DNA from: Sambucus nigra
Taxonomy: Eukaryota; Streptophyta; Magnoliopsida; Dipsacales; Adoxaceae
Length of the DNA: 64,000 bases
Direction: 5' to 3'
NCBI GenBank assembly: GCA_949130495.1
Contig: OX422214.1
Coordinates: 257,676,187 to 257,740,186 of the forward strand
Shown here: piece by piece, positions 1 to 12,641 of the stretch
Position numbering within the stretch: the stretch's first letter is position 1
Layout of the letters: the number at the start of each line of letters is the position of its first letter
Made by a program: the position numbers and the translations under genes
Notes under the pieces: generated by a model
Seen by the model: the letters and a program-made list of their open reading frames with translations, nothing else
The model's database searches: none
Told to the model about the DNA's origin: nothing

Positions 1-66
1 TATTTCCTTGAGAGAGAGAGAGAGACCGAATCATACTCAAAACGTCTCACCTCGAAAAATAAAACA
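1..66 (-). mobile_element. Fragment of a Tekay-like LTR at the window edge
   Basis: Bases 18-66 are identical over 49 positions to 60459-60507, inside the LTR at 59329-62286. Similarity stops exactly where the Athila-like LTR starts (67), so this looks like a Tekay-like LTR into which the Athila element inserted. A short GA run precedes the match. The rest lies outside the window. Confidence 0.6.
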
Positions 67-1495
67 TGATTCGTATCGAATATTGCATATTTCTGCCTAT
101 TATCTTTATGCATTCTAGCACTTTTAAGGTCCTAAATGCCTATATTTATGCTCATTAACCAGACAACCTTCGATTTGGATATATACATGCTTTGCAGGGG
201 TTAATTATGCTTTTGTAGGTATTGGGACGCAAAAAGTGAGGAACCGTTGCATTACGGAGAAGTTCCCTCGCTGAACTCTACTTCAAGGGCATTTTACTCA
301 ATTCACATTTATTCTCCAGCTCTTGGAAATTCCACGGATGTGTAGTTCATTAAGTTAGCATCACGTGGCTGCAAACGATGCGTCGTTTTGATTTCCGACG
401 AAGAAGTTATGGTTGTTTTTGTTTACAATCATTTCCCCCCTCTTCATGGACCAAAGGCTGCCAAAAACAGAGTGTCGATCGATCGGCATAGGGCCCCCGG
501 TCGACTGCAGTTTCAAATTTAGCCTACGAATTGAGACAAAAGGTTGGGACCTGTTCGATCGATCGATCATACCAGATATTTGGCAATTCATTCCTTTTCT
601 TTTGTTTTCCTTTTTTTCTAATTTAATTCCTTTTACTATATAAAGGAATTTTGTTGTAAAAAATAGATGGAATTCGTTTTAGGTTAGAATAGCTTTGGGT
701 TTGGGAGATGATAGTTCTTTTCTTCTTCCTCATTTTGTGTGACAACATTTGGGTTTATAAGATTGATCTTTTCTTATTCCCTCTCCATTAATATAGTTGT
801 TTTCCCTTTATTCTTGGTTTCTAGTTAATTTACATGCTTTCTAATTTAGGTTTACATGCTTTGATTTAATTACTTTCTAGTGTAACTTTACCGCGTTTCT
901 TTATCGCATTTTTAATATGCTTTCTAGCTAATTTAGTCTAGGTTGTGTTTGAATGGAACTCACTAGGGTTGACGCGTTGCTTTGCTTTGGTGATGGGGTT
1001 TATAGGTTTATTTTGGGTGCGTTGTCCTAGTTATTATGCCTAGGAGATTTGACGGGGCATATCATGTAGGTCCCGTGCTTACGACCTTGCGTGCGTAATT
1101 TTCGGGGTATTTGTTGATGCTAAAATCTTATTAGGATTTTATGTGAATTTAGGGGGGTGACAATCCTTGATTTAATTAACTGTCGAAAAGAGACGCAGTC
1201 TTAATAACTCGTCGACCCATGTGACCATTTTATATTAATTAACTCGGGTGAGGGATATTCGACGCAACCTATAGTTTTATCCGCTTTCTTAATCTAGTTT
1301 CAATACACTCGCCTAGATTAACCTTTCCCTTTTATGCATCTTTTCCTTTTTAGTTTGTAATCATCTTTTACACTTTTATTTGGGAATACTAAACCCTATA
1401 AATTCTAGCAACTCGTCTCAGTTGATTTTCGATACCCGACTTACCGCTATACTCACCCGTTGAGTGTAATCATAATTTAGGTTTATTTGTATTAA
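67..1495 (+). mobile_element. Athila-like LTR, copy 1 (solo or truncated)
   Basis: The segment starts with TG and shares scattered but ordered blocks with 7807-8160 (an early GAATATTGCAT block, TTATGCTCATT, the run before TGCAAGG, and the CACGTGGC block followed by AAGTTATG). That is the layout of two old LTRs of one Athila-like family. It carries CGATCG-type palindromes at 476-485 and 556-569, where copy 2 has CGAATCGATTCG. No PBS follows the right end, so this is a solo or truncated LTR. The right border is approximate, and the second half diverges strongly from copy 2. Confidence 0.55.
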
Positions 1496-1509
1496 CATGG
1501 TAAAATGAA

Positions 1510-1611
1510 AACAACGACTGTGTCTTTACAAGAACACACCTGATTTTAGCACAGTTCAAAACCGTGCCAAATTTGATCTAGCACTGCCATATTGTTGTTT
1601 TTGGAGTAGTG
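1510..1611 (-). mobile_element. Truncated CACTA transposon terminus
   Basis: Read on the minus strand the segment starts CACTACTCCAAAAA, the form of a CACTA terminal repeat. Behind it is a dyad-like pair (GGCACGGTTTTGAACTGTGC, 1557-1576) resembling subterminal transposase sites. No matching end was found to the left, so this is a broken end. It is a different family from the CACTA at 8601. Confidence 0.45.
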
Positions 1612-3555
1612 ATATGCTCATTATTTGTCCAAATTGCATATTATTTTCTTGGATCCCTTGTTAAAGGGTTTTTGGTACTTGTGCGAACAGTGCATCCACC
1701 AAATGATAGGCCTGATATGTATAATAGACAACCCACCCACCCACACATCGCGCATAATTTACCTCATTCACAGAATAAGACTGCCAAGTTGCTTTTGCTT
1801 AGAATTGGCCGATCGCAAATGACCACATATTCGCGTGTCCAAACAAGATTACAGTGCTTACTGGAAGGCAAGTGCATAGGGGCCATTACTACCCTCGATT
1901 ACAAGATACATCAATGTAGATTTGGTTGGAGCTGTGTCTTTAGCACCATCAACGTTGCGTCTCCCACGAGCATCGACACCTACTAATGAACCATTTGAGT
2001 ATCAGTCACAGTTTTCATCGGGTGGTCATATACAACCTCCTTGGAAAAATTGAATGGAAGACGTCGCCATCCCCCGGGGGTGTCATATTCGCGAAGTGTG
2101 CCGCGACCTGAGTTCCCAACCAATGCTCCTCCAACTCAGTCATTCTCAGAGTTAAAATGGCATGAGACATACATCAACACAACAGATAATACATTTGGTA
2201 TCTTTCATTTACTATTAAATGAGACTCGGGAGCATGAGGGTATGATTAAAGCATGTGATGATCTAATTGAGGAGATGGAGCAACAATTTTTGCCCTTCAT
2301 TTTGCATGGTGTTGCATTTGAGTAGGTTGGGCCTAGTTACAACAGTGAAAACATTTACATACCACCTTTTGACCTAGTCCCACCTTAACTCATTATGACC
2401 CGTATGCGGAATATCAATCGTAATGTAATTGGGGTACTCCGTTTGGAGCAGACCCGATGATAGGAACGCGAGTGAATTTGGATGCGAATTTTGAATTTGG
2501 TATGGGGTAGTAGTGATGTTTATTGTACCCCCAAAAAATGTTCTCAATTTAATTATACATTGTATATTGATATGATATCAATATAAGTTTATTTCAATTT
2601 GTCTTCAAATTAATATTGCGCGGTGAACGAGAAGGCAGATATTATTAGAGTTGGAATGAGAACTACCAATTTATTACACATGGAATCAAAACTCACAATT
2701 TATTAACTTATAAATCGTATTACACGTTTCTAAAAAAGCCCAAGTCTTACACGTGTCAAATTTGATAGCTCCACTTCTCCTACAATACAATGATGAGATT
2801 AGAATATTTTATGGCTAAAATACATTGGTTCATATTAGGATTGCACAATCCAGTATCACCGAGCAACGACACATCCTATCTTTATTTTTTGCGAAAGTGT
2901 GCCCTTCGTGAATGCTCTGTTGTTAAGGACCAACAACAACAAAGATGCATTACAAAGAGGAATTATTGTAAATTCCTTCACTAAACCAGCCACCTGTATA
3001 TAATAAAATAATATTTTTTGAATAAAATGCATCAACCTATACTGAAAATACAATTAATAATGAATAATTAAAGATAACCAATGTGATGGGTGTGGTTGGC
3101 CTAGTAGTGTTGATCCAATTAATTGTTTAATACAACCCCATTTTTTAAATACCCATTATGCATTACGGTATACCATAATCGCAATGAGTAATACATTCCA
3201 ATACACTATATATCGGCAGGTTGTCTTATTTATATGCATATCTGAAAAGAGTAGGTAGTGATAAAGTCCATAACAAGAAATGGCACACCATTTAACAAAT
3301 AGTTTGTGGCACATTATTTTACAAAAGGTATGCGATCGTAATTGTTCATAAGATCATCCTGAAAGTGAAAAATCTCTGTGGCGCACGATATTAGTAAAGA
3401 TGAAATAATGCGAAAAGGTCCTTATAATTCTTTGTAGTGGCACACTATTTTAGGTTGGTAATCATTTCGTGCAGTAATCATGAAAGTGAAAAACATCTGT
3501 GGTATAGATTGGTAAAAAAGAATACACGGGTCACATCCTTGAATAATGTTTTTTA
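1612..3555. other. Unrecognised non-coding or decayed sequence
   Basis: Short plus-strand open frames (1609-1986, 2041-2325) look protein-like in composition but I cannot place them in a family, and both are bounded by stops. From about 2500 the sequence is AT-rich with no feature I can support. It may include the left flank of the PIF/Harbinger element that follows, but no convincing terminal repeat was found. Confidence 0.4.
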
Positions 3556-4612
3556 GCGAGTATTACTTCTGAAGGAGATTTAGGATGAAGTATAATATTT
3601 TCAATCGCATCCTTGAATCTGTTTGTCAATATGATAACTACATGATTCGAAAGAAGGATGTATGTGGTGGACAAGGTTTAAGATCTCATCAAAAAGTGTT
3701 GGGGCTATTCGACTCCTTGTTAATAGAGGTTCTCATGATGTATATTCTGATAAGCATGCAATGAGTGAGACCATTTTATTTGAAATTGTTATCAAAATCA
3801 TTGATTCTATTATGAGCATTTTTGGTACCCAGTATGCCAAAAACTCGAAAATAGGTGGTGTTACCAGATTACTTGAACAAAATGAAAGTCGAGATTTTAT
3901 AATAATTCTAGACAGTATGGACTGCATGCAATGACGTTGGAAAAACTGCCCAATGACCTGGCATGCTCAATATAGTGGACGTAAAGAATCGCCAACTATA
4001 ATCCTCGAAGCGGTTGCCTCATATGACTTATGGATTTGGAAATCGTTCTTTGGGGTTCCTGGATCTTGCAACGATTTAAATGTCTTGCACCGGTTCCAAG
4101 AAATGCGTAATGGGATTGTAGCTCTCATTTATTATACCATTAATGGAAATTCATATCATATGGAGTACTACCTTGCTGATGGAATATACCTTCCTTACGC
4201 TTCTATAGTTAAAACATTTAGGAAGCAATAAGGGATTTCACAAAAACAAAATATTTTTCAAGTAACAAGAAGCGTGCTGGAAAGATGTTAAACGTGCTTT
4301 TGGTGTAATACAAGCATGATTCTCTTTTGTTCATGAACCTTGAAAACTATAAAATAGGGCGTAATTTTTAATTATAAGGAAATTTTGCATTATAATGCAC
4401 AATATGATAATTGACGAGGAACGTAAAGACTTTCCATGGAAAAATGAATATGAACAGAGTGACGAAATGCCTAAAATATAGAGGGGCCAAACTAATTTCT
4501 ACGACTACCTCAAGCGAGATGCTAAGATGAGAGACGTAACTAGACATCAACAATTACGAGATGATTTGGTGGAGCACATTTGGAATAGCAGCGGGGATGA
4601 AATGGTGGGTTA
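3556..4612 (+). pseudogene. PIF/Harbinger transposase remnant (DDE_Tnp_4 type)
   Basis: Across shifting frames the translation follows plant PIF/Harbinger transposases in order: a helical N-terminal part (IFNRILESVCQYD, about 3595-3640); the block around the first catalytic Asp (SMDCMQ, about 3916-3934); KESPTIILEAVASYDLWIW (about 3988-4040); the second Asp block (PGSCNDLNVLH); YYLADGIY; the DVKRAFGVIQA block; and CIIMHNMIIDEERKDF (about 4385-4430). The consensus third acidic residue in DVERAFG is Lys here. Frameshifts near 3934-3950 and 4231-4250 and several stops break the gene. It would have cut and joined the element's ends together with the ORF1-like partner encoded convergently to its right (4870-5740). 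Confidence 0.8.
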
Positions 4613-4869
4613 ATGAATTCAGAGTTTTTGTGTTTTTAAGCGTGTCTAATCGCTTTCTTAGTTCCTTTTTCACTTTGTTCTTCAATAATTACCATGCTGA
4701 TAATAAATGTTTTATTAATTATAATTAGTTTGAATCAGATGCTTGATTTTAACATAAAATAGTAAACAAAAGTTGCACCGTACAATTAATTAAGTAGACA
4801 TTACTTTGATTTTAAGAAAATAACGGATAATTAAAATGATCAAACATTACAAATATAATATCCTAGTCA

Positions 4870-5740
4870 CCATTGACTGAACCAGATGGACCTGAATAAT
4901 GTTTGATGATCGGGTAGAGTTTGACTACAGCGTGGAAATCACAGCATCGGTCACAACAACCATCGCTTCGAGGTTGTTGAACCTTTAAGATGGAACTGCA
5001 ATTGTATAGCATTTTTTATCATATCGAACTCCATGATGTATGACTGCTATCGACCTAGACATATAAGTTGATTTTATTTTTATCATTTTATCAGCTCTCT
5101 TCTTTTCAATGAATGCAGCCATTTGAGAATCAAATTTCATGGCACGACTCTGCTTCCACTCTTGCTTGCTTTTAAATATTTCATTGAATTCTTTGAAATG
5201 TTTGAATACTATAGTGTTATAATTAAAGATATTTGAATGAGAATGTTGATAAGCACGTTATTTCTTCCCATTTATGCCTAGGGGTTTGTATTGTACATCC
5301 CATGCACCTGGACTTCCCTCTGAGTATAGAGGCATATGGTTGTTGTTATTCCCCGTTGTGTTTTGCAAGTTGAGTTTTGGCAAGTCTTTCAAAATTTGGT
5401 AGCAATTATCGAACATGAATTGTTTGTTGGTTTCAAAATGTTACTCCTTGCTTGCCTGTTGAACCACATTGTACTCTTGTGTGTCCCTTCCTTGATTATT
5501 GAGTTAGTGAGATAGCTTTTCAACATAAAACATTACACGTTGCGATATATAATTGTAACGCGCTGAAAGCATGGTTATCATACGTTGAAAAGTAATTCCA
5601 GACGTGTTATTGTATTCATTCATAATAGTATCCCAAATTGTCTTATGTGATATCAAATTTCCTCCAATACTTTAACTTGTATATTTTCCACAAATACTAC
5701 ATAAAATCTCATCTTCTATGGGAGTCATGTTAGGTTGGCG
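4870..5740 (-). pseudogene. PIF/Harbinger ORF1-like (Myb/NAM-associated) partner gene remnant
   Basis: The minus strand from about 5740 reads MTPIEDEILCSICGKYTS, then GGNLISHKTIWDTIMNEYN, SARYNYISQRVMFYVEKLS, QQASKE and a block ending in YQILKDLPK. That order (N-terminal segment, FW-like motif, SRW-like motif, lysine-rich tail) resembles the DNA-binding ORF1 protein encoded beside PIF/Harbinger transposases. Stops at several points make it dead. It converges on the transposase remnant at 3556-4612, the usual arrangement in this superfamily. The assignment rests on order and context more than on a single diagnostic motif. Confidence 0.55.
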
Positions 5741-7806
5741 TGAACTGCTCATGTTAGTTTGTTTAGAAGAAGACAAAACACTATAGAATTGATATATATG
5801 AAAATACAATAAGGATGACCGGAATATTGGAAAACAATACAAATGAGAGAAAATTGGGTCAGATTGCTAATGGCATGTACTACTATTTGTAGTAAACGGT
5901 CGTTAGTTTTTACTCTGTAGTAATTAATTCCTATGAACTTCATTTGTCCGTAGGAGTTCCATCTAACTTCGGAAGTTCGTAGGAATTCCTATGAACAAAT
6001 AATGTTTGTAAGAAGCCTTTACAATTATCCCACCGTTCTCCAAATTTGGAGCTTGCCTACAAAATTTATCTATAAAATTCCTTAACTTCAACCCACAAGT
6101 GCATGCCTAGAATTTGTAAACTTACCATTTCCCTTGGATTCTAACGTCTCAGTTGTGGATGCTCTAAGAACTAATGAAAAGGGATGACTAGAATTAGAAG
6201 GGCATCAATAATATTAGTAATTGGGTTAAATATCACAGAAATTAGTGGATGCCTCTTCTCTATCCCAATAATTTAATCATTACCTATTTCTTTGACTCCT
6301 AAAAAAACCCACCACCTTTTGAGTCACAGATTCCACCCTCCACCAAAATAGACAAAAAATGAAACCCAAACAATATCTGTTATATATTTTTAAAAGAAGG
6401 TTTTAACTTATAAAAAGGGATTTTCCAAACGACCTCAGGGGTTATTTTCAACGGGCATTCGAGGGTCACTTCATCAACATCTAAAGCAAAGTTTGGGATG
6501 CTTTATTTAGGGAAGTGACTTTCTACATTCCTCCTTTTATATTTGTATTTGTCAAATTCACCTAAACTAAATTTTAGTGTTAAAATTAATTGGTGACCTT
6601 TAGAAAATTGTGTATTCCTAAACTATGTTATATTAGGTGGATCTAAATGGTTGAGTATACATGAAAATTAATGTTGAGCCCTAATAATTTGTGGAAATCG
6701 ATTATTGGTCCCAACGCATGAAAATGACATTTTTGTGTTTGGATCCCATTTGTAGAAATTAAAAAATTGAGATATAAAAATAGATGATACAAACTTAATA
6801 TTTGATTTAAAATTTTAAAATTTTTCATGCTTCGTAGGGTTGCACCTTACGCTTTCAGAGTGGTAATTTTAATATAGATGCCCTAAATTGATGAGATTTA
6901 TCATGAAATCCTTATTCATGTTATAAAAACTAGTGGAAATGCATTGATAATGACTGGGGACACTGGATACACTTATATGAGCCCTTACTTGAGACTTGTT
7001 ATTATTGATATCCATTTTATGTGGAGGATAGAAGGAGTACAGTATAATTTTTGGTTGTGGGATAGTGATGTTGGATTAGTTGTCTTGATAGCACGTGTAT
7101 AGATATAAACTATTGTCTTACTCACTTATAAAAAAAATCTACCTAAATGCGTCGTAACAACTACCATATCTAAGGAAAGTGTATCGTGGGATTCTTTATT
7201 TGGATTTGACTTCATTGAGATGTCCCACGGATGGAGTTTAGAGATGGGTAGGAGACGACTCAAACCTTTAATAAAATCAACGTGCTTTTTCTTTAGCATC
7301 GTATATCACGAGAAGTCTACTGTAGTGTTACTATCCCGTTGGCTTTTTATGAAACAGATTGAAACATATTAATGACTCAAAATGATAAGGATGCAAAGGT
7401 GGAATAATTGGATATAAAGTTTATAGCACAGAGTGAATAAAGAAGTTCTAAATGGTGAATTTCCATGATAGATGAACACGTGAAATGTAAATGAATGGGT
7501 GAGCGTTGAGAAGGGACACCCATACGGTGAATGGCCTTGATAGATGAACATGTTATTATGACATTATTTATTAGGGTAGCTATAGGATTTTTAGCGATGC
7601 AAAATAAGCGATCGATGTTTATGTGACATATTAATTTTGCATACCTTATGATCTTGAGATGTCCAAAAACTATAATGTGGTTTTTAATTAACGAGAACCG
7701 TTAATAAATGAAATCAATTGGGATAATTCGAATACATTATGAAAGATTGATCTATCATACCGCATGTTCTTGAGATGGCCGAGAGGAAGGTGTGCATGTA
7801 AATAAG
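5741..7806. other. AT-rich sequence without recognisable genes
   Basis: Only short open frames occur. Near 6147-6168 there is a GTGGATGCTC followed by TAA, which resembles a PIF/Harbinger or Tourist terminus with its TAA target duplication and could be the right end of the element at 3.5-5.7 kb. I found no matching left end. Nothing else here can be supported. Confidence 0.4.
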
Positions 7807-8600
7807 TGATTAGTCATGAATATTGCATTTAAACACCTTATATTTACAAATTCTAGCATTTTCGTGCACATTATTCCTGAAACTTATGCTCATTTACTGG
7901 TTAACCTCTATTTTCATTGTATATATCATGTGCAAGGTTTATTTGAGCTTTTATTGGTGCAAGGAATTCTAGGCGTGATGTTGGGTTGAATTTAGGGGAA
8001 GTTTAGTCGATAATCATAAATTTAGGGGCATTTTGGTAATTTAAGCACTTGGTCTTTGGTCCCTAGCTCTGCACGGAAGTTGTATCTCATTGAGTTATCT
8101 TCACGTGGCCACCGACAGTGCATGAATTTGACTCATAATGAAAAAGTTATGAAAGTTTTTGCATAGTGAAGAGCATGAAAAGAAAGGGAGCATGAAAGTT
8201 AAATTCCCTTAATGTACCGAATTGATTATGGCCAAGGGCCGAATCGATTAAGTTTTTGGAAGGCTCGAAAATTTACTGAGGAAAATCGATTCGATCTCTT
8301 CTAACGAATCGATTCGTTCGCCTTTTGCGCTCTACATCTTTAATTACAAGTTTACCATTTAGAGGAGTGTTGTATATATTGTGTTTATGTTTCATTTGGA
8401 CAAACATATGATATTTTAGGCAAGATGGCTAAGCATTAAACTTTCTTTTTTTTTCTCTAAGATTAAATATAGAAAGTTCGATTTCTTTCTCTTTCCTTCC
8501 ATTTAATACATAAGATTTGTTGGTTCATTATTATTGCAATCTTATCTACGCTCACATTTGTTGGTTTTATAGTTTTCAGTTGCCTTTATTAAGATAGATT

Positions 8601-8905
8601 CACTACACCAAATCTCTCGAATTTTCACGGTCATTGACTTGTCAAGGTCAATGACCGTGTCAATTCAGGGGGTGACAACTTTTTTATCACAAACTTGTCA
8701 TGGTCATTGATCGTAACAAGTTCGTTAGACTTGTCACGGCCATGTCATGGTCCTTGATCGTGACAAGTTTTGTTACGGTTAAGGACCGTGACAAACCCGT
8801 GGAATTTAATAAAAAATTATCACGGTCATTGACCGTGACAAGTCTGTTAGAAAGAAAGTTGTCAAGGACTTGTCATGATCAATAACCGTGACAATTCTGG
8901 GCAGA
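8601..8905. repeat. CACTA left terminal repeat and subterminal repeat array
   Basis: After the terminal CACTACACCAAA come several direct and inverted copies of a 10-bp core (TCACGGTCAT and its complement ATGACCGTGA), often fused head to head as a 19-bp near-palindrome with TTG or ATT at the centre, for example around 8819-8841. In CACTA elements such arrays bind the transposase and bring the ends together. That role is family knowledge; the array is what the sequence shows. Confidence 0.85.
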
Positions 8906-9385
8906 ATTGAATTTTTTTTGCTGGGCAGTATGGCCACTGCCACTGCTCAGCAGTATATATGTACCCGTTATAGCAACATTATACCTGCTCAAACATTATA
9001 TATCCAAATAAAATAGAGATAGTGCAAATATACATTCAAAATAGAGACAATATGCATCACGATATAATCCAAATATAATTCAAATGTACCAACTTAAAAA
9101 TAATTCAAAATTTACCAACTTAAAAACAATACAATATAATTCAATTCAAATAATGTCACTACATGTCTTGGGTAAGGTTAAATCCGAGGAGGTGAGTAGG
9201 CCACATGATATACGAATTGACACACCCACTGATATACATTGTTTCGCATTGTTCACGCAACCACAACGGGGAGTTCTCCTTCCTGGGTATCATATGCGTG
9301 ATGAGCACCTTGGACTCAATGTCTTGAAGCTCACGTCCATGAACTAGTCCACCCTGGACGATATTCGGGTCTCTCAACCCCTGCC

Positions 9386-10845
9386 CTATCCGTTAGCCAT
9401 AAAATATGTCCAGTATAAACATGATCGGCCAACCAAGTGTCGACATCGATCGGTCAAAGGGAGCCAAATAGGGAAGTGGATCATCAAAGTTCTCACATGT
9501 CGGCGATGAAGCAAGGAGGTCCACATCCTCGTCATCCTGCACCTCATCCTCCCGCATCTCTTCCCCCCCCCCAACCTTCTCCTTCCCTTTCCCCTTGCAT
9601 TTTTGGCCGCCCAACGAATGCTTCATGAATGAGAACATATCTTCGACCGTCGCCTCCAAACGGATAGCTTCGTGTCATGCGAGTCCACCGTTCGAGCCAA
9701 CCCGGTGTCGCTCGTCTCCAATTCGATGATCCTAGATTTGGACACCCGCGAGCTCACCCCCTTGTCCTCCCCTTGTGATCAGAGCCAATCACTTGGTTGA
9801 CTGCGTCTGCGGACAAAGATGCCTTGTCTGCATTAGACTGCGACTCATGCACTTCCTTAAGCTTTGCCTGAAACAACAAAAAGCACATGATTAGTAAAAT
9901 AAGTAAATTAACAAATTATAACATAATTAACAAAAAGTAAACTGTCGGATTACTTACAATCGTGGCCGCGTCGCTCGGGGACACCTCATTATCCTTCCCC
10001 TTCTTCGTCTGAAGAGCCACATAAGTATCGAGCCTATGTGCACTGCCCCCAGGGCCACTCCCTGCCCCCCTGAAATAAAATAAATTAAAATTAGTATCAT
10101 CCCCACAAAGTAAAATAGTGCAGAATAATATATTTTTGTAGTTTTAGAAAAATTCAATCTTACCATCATCTTATGCTCCACCTTGGCGTAAGACATCTGG
10201 AGTAGTGCACGTTCATCTTTTTTGCCCGGTTTTCCCTCCCTGGTTGGCGAGATGTCAATTGTCGCTCCCGATCTCATTGTCAACAAATTTTTGCCATTGT
10301 GCCAATGAGATCGTCTCCTTCGGCGGGACGGATTCACGCCTTTGGGTAATGGACTCTCGTGTCTTTCCAAAGTACCGGGTCCGCATGTTTTTCTTCCACG
10401 TCTTGTGTTGCTCCCTCAACTGCTTCAAGACGGAATCACAAAGCTTTGGATCCATGCTGAATTGTTCCTGTCCAACAAATACAATGTTAATTGCAAATAA
10501 ATATAAATATAAATATAAAATGAAATTGAAATCGAAATCGAAATTGAAATATTCATATAAATATAAATATAAATACATTACTTGTAGTGCCATCCAAACA
10601 TCTAACTTGAGCTCATATGGCACCTCCTTCCAATTAATGTACCCTGGGCCGATGATTGTCTTTGCCAGCTCGAGGGATCTCGCTAATAGCCTCGACTTGT
10701 TCTCGATGGCCATCCCCAATTTGCCATATTTGGGGAGCCTAGGGGCCGAGGAGCCCTCGTCGCCTCCGCTACCACCGAGCCCAAACAACATCATCATAAC
10801 AAGCATCATTGTCCTCGCCTTAATAGATGAAGGAGACATTTGCTG
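9386..10845 (-). pseudogene. Ptta/En/Spm-type plant transposase gene remnant (Transposase_24-like), four visible exons
   Basis: Four exons can be read on the minus strand: ~10845-10582, 10467-10164, 10069-9958 and 9867-~9386. The introns at 10581-10468, 10163-10070 and 9957-9868 all have GT donors and AG acceptors. The protein begins with an acidic, glycine-rich stretch, then KLCDSVLKQLREQHKTWKK and FGKTRESITQRRESVPP, QWQKFVDNE, KDERALLQMSYAKVEHK, GSAHRLDTYVALQTKKGKD and VNQVIGSDHKGRTRG. That is the order of the plant En/Spm transposase family. A frameshift just after RTRG and later stops break the last exon. Acceptors at the upstream side suggest further 5' exons. The first intron is filled with AAATAT-type repeats. 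Confidence 0.75.
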
Positions 10846-11099
10846 TAAAAAACTGTTATTAGTATATATCAAAATGAATTAAAAGAAGGCATGCAAATAT
10901 GTACAATTACTATAAATAAAAATAAATTGTTATTGTCAAACACCTTAATTCTGAATTCCAAAACAACAGTATATAGCTCATAATATGTACAATTACTAAA
11001 AATCCGAAACATCCCCATCCCCACCCCTACTGCCCACACACATGCACACTACACAAGAGTGAAAATGATAAAGTGCAAATCAATTAAAGCATTAAAAAT

Positions 11100-12370
11100 G
11101 GTTGTTTCGGTACAAATTGGAATATTTATTACAAATTGAAAAATTGTTTAAAATTCGGGTTATCATAAAAAATGGATTGATATTCGGTAGAAGCAGCCAA
11201 GTCATCCACACTACTATTTAGACGTTTTGGCGCGTGTTGGACAATTGACCACGGCTCGTACACTTTAGCACCGAAAATCTAACCGTTCAATCGATACTTT
11301 TTGTACTCTTGTGCCACGAACAAGGGTCCAGTGGTTAGACGAGCAAGCCTTGATGTCGCATCACCCGTCTTTAAGAGCTTTTCATTATAATTACCTCTTG
11401 TGTCAACCACACCCTAAATTCGTTATCTGATTCTACCATTATTTTTCGTCTTTTATTGTTCTCACAGGCTTCATATTTTCTGCATATTATAAATTAATCA
11501 TGTATAAAATAATCTAAAATAATGTTAAACGTTATAATAATCGAAACTTTTTTAGGCACTTTTGAGCTTGTGTCTTCCTTACTAGTAGATTGGACATATC
11601 TAGGTTCATCGCATACCGGACAACGATCGAGATTTTCATACTCCTTTCAGTATAGTATGCAGTCATAAACACAAGCATGAGTCGAATTATACGTCATTCC
11701 CAAACCTTTCAAATTGTTCTTCATAACAGGATAATTATTTGGAAGTGTATTCTCCTTGGGTAATAAGCCCTTCACCCATTTCAAAATTCCTATCGCGCTA
11801 TTGACAGACAAACCATATTGCGTCTTCAAACTGTGCAGACCAACCATGGCATGTAAAGTTGTTTAATCTTTCTCATAACCAGAGTATAACGGTTGGTCCG
11901 CCTTAAATCTTAAACTTTGGTAGTCATCGTCAAGTTTTATCCTGATATCTTCACGTGCACTTGAACCTTCTACATCATTAGTAACTTCATTCTCTTCTTC
12001 TTCATAAACTCCGCACACATCATCAACTAAATCCTCTATCATATTATGATCTACGTCGTCCCCTTATACATCTATCCTACTTGTTGAAGGTTGTTATGAA
12101 GGTTGGTCGGGGACAAAAGGAACTTTCAATTCATCGTGAATACTCTAAAATCGATAACTATCTTGCATACCCGATCTTAACAAATGTAGTTCAACTGTTT
12201 TCAACCTTACCATTCTTACACCTAGCACAGGGACACGGAACTCTTCATCATTATGACATCTCTTTGCATATTTCACAAATTCGTTAGCACCTCTGCGAAA
12301 CACATCCCCCATTCTATTTGTCTCACCCATCCACTCTTTGTATTTTGGATCTCCCATCACACCTACCATA
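11100..12370 (-). pseudogene. TNP2-like CACTA transposase remnant with the catalytic core deleted
   Basis: From 12369 leftward: a transposase-associated N-terminal domain (EWMGETNRMGDVF, EFVKYAKRCHNDEEFRVP, LHLLRSGMQDSYRFW), an acidic linker, then KWVKGLLPKENTLPNNYP, LGMTYNSTHACVYDCILYW and YENLDRCPVCDEPRYV (cysteine pair) down to about 11550. Instead of the DDE core, the sequence passes within about 100 bp to a C-terminal TNP2 block (GDATSRLARLTTGPLFVAQ, YKKYRLNG, about 11390-11270). So roughly the central part of TNP2 is absent. It lies upstream of the second transposase gene in reading order. Several stops confirm it is dead. Confidence 0.75.
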
Positions 12371-12641
12371 ACTAATCACCTATTAAAGGTACGAAGCGTA
12401 TATTCATGGATTAACATAAACAAAAGTTAAATTTATAGTATGTTTCATTTAATTATGTATTATTTATATTCAAATTCAATTTATAATAGAAATTTCTATT
12501 TCCTCCATCTCCTCTAAAGGGTGAGTGGTCCTATCCCATTCAAGACCGCATTTTTCTGTAATATACTTAACAGCTCATGCATATTGTTACGATTTGAAAA
12601 AATTCGGCAGCATATCACCGTAGTTCTCCAAGTACACGACG

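Noticed and set aside
10205..10882. 225-codon plus-strand open frame
   Set aside because: It lies antisense over the spliced CACTA transposase remnant, which has family motifs and splice sites on the minus strand.
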